Position numbers and translations under genes: made by a program. Below the pieces are notes generated by a model, which was not told the DNA's origin, ran no database searches, and was given only the letters and a program-made list of their open reading frames with translations. Shown here in pieces: positions 7,065 to 11,455 of a stretch of DNA of 11,455 bases. The DNA is taken from the NCBI GenBank assembly GCA_934454745.1, contig CAKSGP010000023.1, positions 1 to 11,455 on the forward strand. Direction: 5' to 3'. Origin of the DNA: an uncultured Clostridia bacterium (GTDB lineage: Bacteria; Bacillota; Clostridia; UBA1381). Position 1 is the first letter of the stretch, and every line of letters starts with the position of its first letter.

Positions 7065-7757
7065 ATGAAGTATTCATCAGAAGTTGAGAATATGTGTCCT
7101 TTAGCAAAAGGTACATATCACGGTCCTGCTCCTATCCCGCAGGAGGGTAAGTGGACACAGGCAAAGGAAATTAAGGACATTTCAGGTCTGACACACGGCA
7201 TAGGCTGGTGTGCTCCCCAGCAGGGTACTTGTAAGCTTTCTTTGAACGTTAAAGAGGGTATTATACAGGAGGCTCTTGTTGAAACAGTTGGATGTTCAGG
7301 TATGACACATTCAGCAGCTATGGCAGCTGAAATCCTTGTAGGTAAGACAATTCTAGAAGCTCTTAACACAGACTTGGTTTGTGATGCTATTAACACTGCT
7401 ATGCGTGAGTTGTTCTTGCAGATAGTATACGGACGTACGCAGACAGCGTTCTCAGAGGACGGTCTTCCTATCGGCGCAGGTCTTGAGGACTTGGGTAAGG
7501 GACTTCGTTCACAGGTTGGTACAACCTATGCAACATTAAAGAAGGGCCCTCGTTATCTTGAGCTTGCAGAGGGTTACATAACAAAGATAGCTGTTGATGA
7601 GAACGATACAATCATCGGTTATAAGTTTGTTCATCTTGGTAAGATGATGGAAATGATCGCAAAAGGTATGGATGCAAACGAAGCTCTTGAAAAGGCAAGC
7701 GGTCAGTATGGTAGAGTTGATGATGCTGTAAAGCTTATCGACCCCAGACACGAATAA
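7065..7757 (+). CDS. NifU/IscU-like iron-sulfur cluster scaffold relative, partner of GGGtGRT protein
   Basis: This 230-residue protein contains an IscU/NifU-N-like core. Its best match is 'VETVGCSGMTHSAAMAAEILVGKTILEAL' (72-100), parallel to the GC-x(5)-SS-x(3)-E-x(2)-GK-T-x(2)-EA stretch of IscU. Cysteines at 11, 49, 56, 77 and 106 could bind a cluster or zinc; C77 and C106 fall roughly where IscU has two of its ligands. The N-terminal 'CPLAKGTYHGPAPIP' and the C-terminal part (about 165-230) are not in plain IscU. No cysteine desulfurase gene is nearby, so it may not be a general Fe-S assembly protein. The SD AAAGGAG (7051-7057) fixes the start. It is followed after 20 bases by the GGGtGRT gene, the partner I know it with. 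The scaffold role is by family; the real client is unknown. Confidence 0.85.
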   Translation: MKYSSEVENMCPLAKGTYHGPAPIPQEGKWTQAKEIKDISGLTHGIGWCAPQQGTCKLSLNVKEGIIQEALVETVGCSGMTHSAAMAAEILVGKTILEALNTDLVCDAINTAMRELFLQIVYGRTQTAFSEDGLPIGAGLEDLGKGLRSQVGTTYATLKKGPRYLELAEGYITKIAVDENDTIIGYKFVHLGKMMEMIAKGMDANEALEKASGQYGRVDDAVKLIDPRHE

Positions 7758-7777
7758 TTAGAGGGAGGTAAACGATA

Positions 7778-8779
7778 ATGGCATTATTTGAAAGTTATGA
7801 GAGAAGAATAGACCAGATTAACGCAGAGCTTGCAAAGCACGGCATTTCATCAATCGAAGAAGCTGAAAAGATTTGTAAGGATAAAGGTCTTGATGTTTAC
7901 AAAATGGTAAAGGATATTCAGCCCATATGCTTTGAGAATGCGTGCTGGGCATATATCGTAGGTGCTGCAATCGCAATCAAGGATGGCGTTAAGACAGCCG
8001 CTGAAGCTGCTGAGAAAATCGGTGTAGGCTTACAGTCATTCTGTATCCCCGGTTCAGTTGCTGATGACAGAAAGGTTGGTATCGGTCACGGTAATCTTGG
8101 AGCAATGCTTCTAAGAGAGGAAACGAAGTGTTTCGCATTCTTGGCAGGTCACGAGTCATTTGCTGCAGCAGAGGGTGCTATCGGTCTTGCACGTAGTGCA
8201 AACAAGGCAAGAAAAGAACCTCTAAGAGTAATTCTTAACGGTCTTGGTAAGGATGCTGCAAAGATTATTTCAAGAATTAACGGCTTTACTTATGTTCAGA
8301 CAAAGTTTGATTACTACACAGGTAAGCTTACAATCGTTGAGGAAATTGCATACTCAAACGGAGAAAGATCAAAGGTTCGTTGCTACGGTGCAGACGATGT
8401 TCGTGAGGGTGTTGCAATTATGCACAGCGAGGGCGTTGACGTTTCAATCACAGGTAACTCAACTAACCCGACAAGATTCCAGCATCCTGTTGCAGGTACA
8501 TACAAGAAGGAATGTATCGAACAGGGTAAGAAGTATTTCTCAGTTGCATCAGGTGGCGGTACAGGCCGTACACTTCATCCCGATAATATGGCAGCAGGTC
8601 CTGCTTCATATGGTATGACAGATACAATGGGACGTATGCACTCAGATGCACAGTTTGCAGGTTCATCATCAGTTCCCGCTCACGTTGAAATGATGGGACT
8701 TATCGGTGCAGGTAACAACCCAATGGTTGGTATGACCGTTGCTGTTGCAGTTGCAGTAGAAGAGGCAATGAATAAATAA
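7778..8779 (+). CDS. GGGtGRT-family protein of unknown function
   Basis: This 333-residue cytosolic protein has the motif that names the family, GGGTGRT, at 259-265 (ASGGGTGRTLHPDN). Other marked stretches are 'FENACWAYIVGAAIAIKDG' (52-70), 'GIGHGNLGAMLLREETKCFAFLAGHESFAAAEGAIG' (101-136), 'GNSTNPTRFQHPVAGTYKKE' (226-245) and a glycine/Met-rich end, 'MMGLIGAGNNPMVGMTVAVA'. Seven cysteines are spread along the chain (33, 51, 56, 89, 118, 202, 246). Glycine-rich loops and several His residues suggest nucleotide or metal binding, but no characterised fold is recognisable to me. It is the second gene after the NifU-like gene (SD GGGAGG, 7763-7768). The consensus promoter suggests high expression. 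Its last codons match a second copy at 10598-10625. Confidence 0.9.
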   Translation: MALFESYERRIDQINAELAKHGISSIEEAEKICKDKGLDVYKMVKDIQPICFENACWAYIVGAAIAIKDGVKTAAEAAEKIGVGLQSFCIPGSVADDRKVGIGHGNLGAMLLREETKCFAFLAGHESFAAAEGAIGLARSANKARKEPLRVILNGLGKDAAKIISRINGFTYVQTKFDYYTGKLTIVEEIAYSNGERSKVRCYGADDVREGVAIMHSEGVDVSITGNSTNPTRFQHPVAGTYKKECIEQGKKYFSVASGGGTGRTLHPDNMAAGPASYGMTDTMGRMHSDAQFAGSSSVPAHVEMMGLIGAGNNPMVGMTVAVAVAVEEAMNK

Positions 8780-8781
8780 GT
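8754..8781 (+). repeat. 28-bp direct repeat, copy 1 (3' end of the GGGtGRT gene)
   Basis: This stretch encodes VEEAMNK-stop plus flanking bases and is 26/28 identical to 10598-10625. The two differences are the third bases of the Val and Lys codons, so both are synonymous. A weaker similarity seems to continue downstream after a gap, AGTTTAAATTTA (8799-8810) against AGTTTAAATATA (10623-10634), with CAGAC at 8822-8826 and 10646-10650 in the same register. Confidence 0.85.
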
Positions 8782-8818
8782 AGTTTTGGACTTAATATAG
8801 TTTAAATTTAGGTTTTTT

Positions 8819-8855
8819 AATCAGACACATCATTTTCACCATGATGTGTCTGATT
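8819..8855 (+). terminator. Intrinsic terminator of the GGGtGRT operon
   Basis: AATCAGACACATCAT (8819-8833) pairs perfectly over 15 bases with 8841-8855, with a 7-base loop and a following T run (8854-8858). It starts 39 bases after the GGGtGRT stop and is the strongest terminator in the window. An upstream T run (8813-8818) could let it act on the other strand only weakly. Confidence 0.9.
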
Positions 8856-8873
8856 TTTGCTTGTAAAAACTAA

Positions 8874-9047
8874 ATGAAAGGGGCAGTTATCGGGCGACCG
8901 CAAGTAACAAAGGAAGATGTTCCCGCCGCCTTTTTACGGCATTATCCGTCTTTGAAGTCTGGCAAACTGAATGTTTCAGAACTTGCCAGAGTGTGCGGCA
9001 TGAGCCGTACAACCGTCTATAAATATGTTTCTCTTTTGGAAAAATAG
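8874..9047 (+). pseudogene. Serine recombinase (resolvase/invertase) C-terminal remnant
   Basis: The 57 residues MKGAVIGRPQVTKEDVPAAF ... HYPSLKSGKLNVSELARVCGMSRTTVYKYVSLLEK end in TAG 9045-9047. They match the C-terminal helix-turn-helix DNA-binding domain of Hin/Tn3-type serine recombinases: 'GRPxVTKEDVP', 'KLNVSELARVCGMSRTTVYKY'. The roughly 130-residue catalytic domain with its nucleophilic serine is absent: the codon before the ATG is TAA, and the preceding DNA is the GGGtGRT operon terminator. There is no Shine-Dalgarno before the ATG. I read it as the tail of a deleted recombinase gene, though a small DNA-binding peptide cannot be fully excluded. Confidence 0.8.
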
Positions 9048-9056
9048 ATAAAATTC

Positions 9057-9111
9057 AAGTCAGACAATCAACATTGATATTTTATAATAATTTGTGTTAA
9101 TTGTCTGACTT
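9057..9111. terminator. Bidirectional terminator between recombinase remnant and membrane-protein gene
   Basis: AAGTCAGACAAT (9057-9068) pairs with ATTGTCTGACTT (9100-9111). After one mismatch, AACA/TGTT adds four more pairs, leaving a 21-base loop. TTGTTTTTTT follows on the plus strand, and an AT-rich, T-containing tract follows on the minus strand, where the 9127-10170 gene ends 15 bases away. It therefore probably stops that minus-strand gene. Confidence 0.75.
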
Positions 9112-9126
9112 TGTTTTTTTATTTAA

Positions 9127-10170
9127 TTAGTTTAAAGGAATATTAAGAGTGTCTGTATCGATTTCTGACGAAACTTTAGGGGCAGAAATCACCTCATTAT
9201 TTTGATAAATAATTACATAATTATTTTCGCCTTTTTCATTACTAATAGATTTGGTTGCTTTTGCAAATTTTTGTTGACCTTCTTTTGTTAGTTTAATTTC
9301 GATATAGTGTTGATTATTTGAATTTATTTCATTTATAGACTTGAAATCATCTTGTTCGAGAATTACATTGTGGTCATGGTCTGTAATTGTAAAATTATCT
9401 AATATATTACTTGATGTATTTGTGTTATTCGAAATGAGAAATCCAACAATTATGATTGATATTAAGACAATGATTGAAATAATTATTATCAATTTTTTAT
9501 TATGTGTTTTTGATTTATGTTTTATTTCAGTTGTAGCATTTTCATTTTCGCAGGTGTTTGACTCTTTCGCAAAGTTTTCAAAGTTTATCGGTGATTGCTC
9601 TAAACCGAGTAACTGTTTTTTCTTTGCTTCAAACTCCTCTTGCGTTATAACTCCTGTATCGAGTAATTCCTTATATTTTTTGAGTTCTTCCGCATTACTA
9701 AAATTAGAAATATTCTCTGACACACACTGAGAACTGTTTTGAATTTGAGACAACAAATTAGAAATTACAGAAAAAACTTCCTGCCTATTTTCTAAAAGCC
9801 AAAATCTGATTATACCAGATGAGGTTGCAACCGTAATGCTTTTAAACCATCCTTGCCCAACAGAAGATATTTGGTTAATTGGTAAATCTACTCTTTTACC
9901 AAATTTTATTTTTCCGGATACCTTTTTATTAGAAACTATAATTTCACAGTTGTTCATAATTAAATATGTTAATATGGCAATAACAAGAAATGCACCTGCT
10001 ATGCACCATAAAATAATTCCTTCAAAAACGGTATTGATTGTATTTGGTACAAAACCATTGACAAAAAGAAATAAACCTATAATACCTAAAAGTATTGCAA
10101 TGGTTCCCGAAGCAATGACTAACATATTGATTTTTGAAAAATTTCCTCTTATTAGTATTTTTTCTTCCAT
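9127..10170 (-). CDS. Multidomain membrane protein: PH-like, SHOCT and SecD-P1-like domains
   Basis: This 347-residue protein has an unusual order of parts. Two membrane helices (about 16-37 and 50-72) are followed by a beta-rich segment (73-130, 'CEIIVSNKKVSGKIKFGKRV...INQISSVGQGWFKSITVATSSG') resembling a bacterial PH domain. A SHOCT motif follows at about 160-190 (EELKKYKELLDTGVITQEEFEAKKKQLL). After a polar linker comes a third membrane helix (227-247). The C-terminal domain (about 258-347) has 'HYIEIKLTKEGQQKFAKATK' and 'YVIIYQNNEVISAPKV', like the first periplasmic (P1 head) subdomain of SecD. None of the SecD channel part is present. The start is supported by SD AAGGGAGA (10178-10185). 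The sequence is visibly more AT-rich than the core genes, which fits acquisition by transfer. Function unknown; the domain calls are from pattern recognition. Confidence 0.8.
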   Translation of the reverse strand: MEEKILIRGNFSKINMLVIASGTIAILLGIIGLFLFVNGFVPNTINTVFEGIILWCIAGAFLVIAILTYLIMNNCEIIVSNKKVSGKIKFGKRVDLPINQISSVGQGWFKSITVATSSGIIRFWLLENRQEVFSVISNLLSQIQNSSQCVSENISNFSNAEELKKYKELLDTGVITQEEFEAKKKQLLGLEQSPINFENFAKESNTCENENATTEIKHKSKTHNKKLIIIISIIVLISIIIVGFLISNNTNTSSNILDNFTITDHDHNVILEQDDFKSINEINSNNQHYIEIKLTKEGQQKFAKATKSISNEKGENNYVIIYQNNEVISAPKVSSEIDTDTLNIPLN

Positions 10171-10206
10171 AGTTAAATCTCCCTTAAAACTTCATTTATC
10201 TAATTT

Positions 10207-10227
10207 ATACCATTAAAGCAATGGTAT
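10207..10227. promoter_or_regulatory. Inverted repeat in the leader of the membrane-protein gene
   Basis: ATACCAT (10207-10213) and ATGGTAT (10221-10227) form a 7-bp inverted repeat with a 7-base spacer, just downstream of the minus-strand promoter. ATACCA recurs at 10242-10247, overlapping the -10 box, so the set could be operator sites. Confidence 0.4.
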
Positions 10228-10238
10228 GCAGTGACTAT

Positions 10239-10267
10239 ATTATACCACTATTGGATTTTTAAATCAA
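10239..10267 (-). promoter_or_regulatory. Promoter of the membrane-protein gene
   Basis: On the minus strand, TTGATT (10267-10262) and a consensus TATAAT (10244-10239) are separated by exactly 17 bases. The start would be near 10232, giving a leader of about 60 bases. Confidence 0.7.
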
Positions 10268-10273
10268 TATATC

Positions 10274-10302
10274 TTTTCAAATTTCGTCAAATATGATATA
10301 AT
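10274..10302 (+). promoter_or_regulatory. Promoter of the HTH gene, back to back with the minus-strand promoter
   Basis: TTTTCA (10274-10279), a 17-base spacer and TATAAT (10297-10302) with extended TG at 10294-10295. Its -35 lies six bases from the -35 of the divergent minus-strand promoter. The expected start is about 15 bases before the ATG. Confidence 0.6.
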
Positions 10303-10323
10303 ATTTTTCACGAGGTGCGAATT

Positions 10324-10623
10324 ATGGAAGATAAACAATATAAGAAATTTTATAGAAAAGCCGACAAACATTTGAATGGTAAAATTGAGGCGGAACACGG
10401 CAAACGGAATAACCATAAAATGAAACCATATTTTGTTTTGCAATATTTACTTAAAAATTCAGACGAGAATCACACAAAATCGGCTTATGATATTATGGGG
10501 TATCTGGAAGAGAACGGAATTGTTGCGGAACGCCGCTCCGTCTACCGAGATATAGAGGAGATTAACAAGGCGAACTTGATAATTCGAGAAGATTACACAG
10601 TTGAAGAGGCAATGAATAAGTAA
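10324..10623 (+). CDS. HTH-only protein, truncated N-terminal part of a WYL-type regulator
   Basis: This 99-residue protein matches the N-terminal region of clostridial WYL-domain transcriptional regulators: a basic leader 'KKFYRKADKHLNGKIEAEHG', then a winged helix-turn-helix with 'MKPYFVLQYLLKNSDENHTKSAYDIMGYLEENGI' and the hallmark 'AERRSVYRDIEEINKANL'. Full-length members are over 300 residues and carry a ligand-sensing WYL domain, which is absent. After 'DYTVEEA' the frame runs into a sequence matching the 3' end of the GGGtGRT gene (MNK-stop). ATG 10324 is preferred to GTG 10315, because GAGGTG (10312-10317) makes a good SD 6 bases before it. It is divergent from the membrane-protein gene, the usual layout for a regulator and its target. 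It may be a pseudogene fragment or a functional small DNA-binding protein. Confidence 0.75.
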   Translation: MEDKQYKKFYRKADKHLNGKIEAEHGKRNNHKMKPYFVLQYLLKNSDENHTKSAYDIMGYLEENGIVAERRSVYRDIEEINKANLIIREDYTVEEAMNK

Positions 10624-10625
10624 GT
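10598..10625 (+). repeat. 28-bp direct repeat, copy 2
   Basis: 26/28 identical to 8754-8781 in the same orientation. It ends the HTH gene in the same frame (VEEAMNK-stop) with two synonymous differences. The first part (VEEA) could also be native to the WYL-type regulator, so the boundary of the duplication is uncertain on the left side. Confidence 0.8.
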
Positions 10626-10661
10626 TTAAATATAACATATAAAAACAGACTCATTAATTGG

Positions 10662-10711
10662 AACTGACCCCCAATCGTTAGATATTTTAGTCTAACTTTT
10701 GGGGGTCAGTT
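10662..10711. repeat. Long hairpin resembling joined insertion-sequence ends; possible bidirectional terminator
   Basis: AACTGACCCCCAA (10662-10674) pairs perfectly with 10699-10711. After a 2x2 internal loop, GTTAGA (10677-10682) pairs with TCTAAC (10691-10696), leaving an 8-base loop. The arms read like the terminal inverted repeats of IS3-type insertion sequences of Clostridia (GACTGACCCCC...GTTAGAC), as if the interior had been lost. It lies between converging genes, so it could also stop transcription from both sides, although the flanking T runs are short. The IS link is from memory of family ends, not from a search. Confidence 0.6.
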
Positions 10712-10738
10712 TATTAGCAATAGTTCTGTTTTGAGGTT

Positions 10739-11455
10739 TTATATTTTATGCATAAAATCGGCAACAAATTGCTTTGCGCATCGTCCGCTTTTACCGCCGT
10801 AGTTCATTTCCCATCTGACAGCTTCCTTCTTTATCTCCTCTGTCATTACTATGCCCTTTCTCTCAAGGAGAGTGCGTACAATTTCAATATACTGCTTTGC
10901 ATCGGGGGCAGGGAAGAACAGGCTTATGCCAAATCTTTCTGCCAAAGACAGCATTTCCTGCTTGTTATCATTTGCGTGAACCTCGCCGCCATCACGGTCC
11001 GCCCAGGTTTCACGGATAAGATGACGTCTGTTAGACGTAGCATATACAAGTACATTCCCGGCAGCTGCCTGAAGCTGGCCTTCCATTGCAATTTTAAGGG
11101 CACGGTATTCCGTGTCGTGGCGTTCAAAGGTCAAATCGTCAAGGAACAGTATGTATTTATGGGGTGAGTCCTCAAGTTGTTTTGTTAGCTCGGGGATTCT
11201 TGTTATTGAACTTTTTGGAAGCTCTATAACACGCAAACCATCCTTAGCGAACATATTAAGAAGTGCTTTAACAGAGGTGGATTTTCCTGTACCTCTATCA
11301 CCGAACAAAAGAACGTTATTTGCAAACTTTCCGTCAAGATATGCCTGGGTATTTTCAATAAGAACCTTCTTTTGATGCTCCATACCAACAATCTCGGAAA
11401 ATTCAACTTTATCGGAGTTTGGTATGCCCTTAAGCTCACCATCATACCTGAATGC
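10739..11455 (-). CDS. DUF815 AAA+ ATPase, 5' end outside the window
   Basis: The minus-strand frame is open to the window edge, giving 238 visible residues. The stop is at 10741-10739. 'VEFSEIVGMEHQKKVLIENT' leads into the AAA+ core. Walker A GDRGTGKST is at visible residues 52-60, Walker B 'YILFLDDLTF' at 101-110, and sensor 1 'VLVYATSNRRHL' with N142. 'AERFGISLFFPAPDAKQYIEIV' and a C-terminal helical region follow. This fits the DUF815 ATPase family, whose full proteins carry a further N-terminal region of roughly 150-200 residues, so the internal Met at 11383-11381 is not the true start. Members are soluble, widely conserved in Clostridia, and have no established substrate. It converges on the HTH gene. 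Confidence 0.9.
   Translation of the reverse strand, partial: AFRYDGELKGIPNSDKVEFSEIVGMEHQKKVLIENTQAYLDGKFANNVLLFGDRGTGKSTSVKALLNMFAKDGLRVIELPKSSITRIPELTKQLEDSPHKYILFLDDLTFERHDTEYRALKIAMEGQLQAAAGNVLVYATSNRRHLIRETWADRDGGEVHANDNKQEMLSLAERFGISLFFPAPDAKQYIEIVRTLLERKGIVMTEEIKKEAVRWEMNYGGKSGRCAKQFVADFMHKI

Noticed and set aside
9341..10216. Plus-strand open frames antisense to the membrane-protein gene
   Set aside because: The minus strand has a promoter, ribosome binding site and domain content; the plus-strand translations are hydrophobic mirror images.
10315..10323. GTG start three codons upstream for the HTH gene
   Set aside because: The GTG is part of the GAGGTG ribosome binding site that serves ATG 10324.
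1..11455. CRISPR array, tRNA, rRNA or riboswitch
   Set aside because: No regularly spaced repeats, cloverleaf-like segments or recognisable aptamer cores were seen on either strand; the intergenic regions are short.

Overview
The window looks like a chromosomal segment of a low-to-moderate GC Firmicute of class Clostridia, probably in the Ruminococcaceae/Oscillospiraceae range. The evidence is the replication-cluster order yaaA-recF-remB-gyrB, the strong AGGAGG-type ribosome binding sites, the TTGAnn/TATAAT promoters, the 'PLWGKMLNVEK' form of the GyrB Toprim motif, and an Nfn-type ferredoxin:NADP oxidoreductase typical of anaerobes. The family-level placement is an inference.

Region 1 (1-3615) is the conserved tail of the oriC-proximal operon. 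It holds the last codons of an upstream gene (dnaN is expected from synteny), an S4-domain protein (yaaA), recF, remB and a complete gyrB, with overlapping or closely spaced joints. A hairpin downstream of gyrB also covers the ribosome binding site of the next gene, a small four-helix membrane protein (3703-4110).

Region 2 (4197-6872) starts at a good extended -10 promoter. It carries nfnA and nfnB, an electron-bifurcating flavoprotein pair linking NADH, NADPH and ferredoxin, followed by a small coiled-coil protein of unknown function. Two palindromic structures close it.

Region 3 (about 6984-8855) is a strong promoter with an operator-like repeat cluster at its start point, driving a two-gene operon. 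The first gene is a NifU/IscU-like iron-sulfur scaffold relative and the second a GGGtGRT-family protein of unknown function. The operon ends in a near-perfect intrinsic terminator. This conserved but undescribed pair is one of the two most interesting things here.

Region 4 (about 8782-10625) looks like inserted accessory DNA. It contains the C-terminal stump of a serine recombinase, an AT-rich membrane protein with an unusual domain mix (two membrane segments, PH-like domain, SHOCT, a third membrane segment, SecD-P1-like domain), and a divergently transcribed HTH-only remnant of a WYL-type regulator. A 28-bp repeat (26/28 identical) flanks it. One copy is the 3' end of the GGGtGRT gene, and the other ends the truncated regulator in the same reading frame, with only synonymous differences. 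This pattern resembles an attachment-site or replacement-end footprint.

Region 5 (10626-11455) has a long hairpin resembling fused IS ends, then the 3' part of a minus-strand DUF815 AAA+ ATPase that runs off the window.
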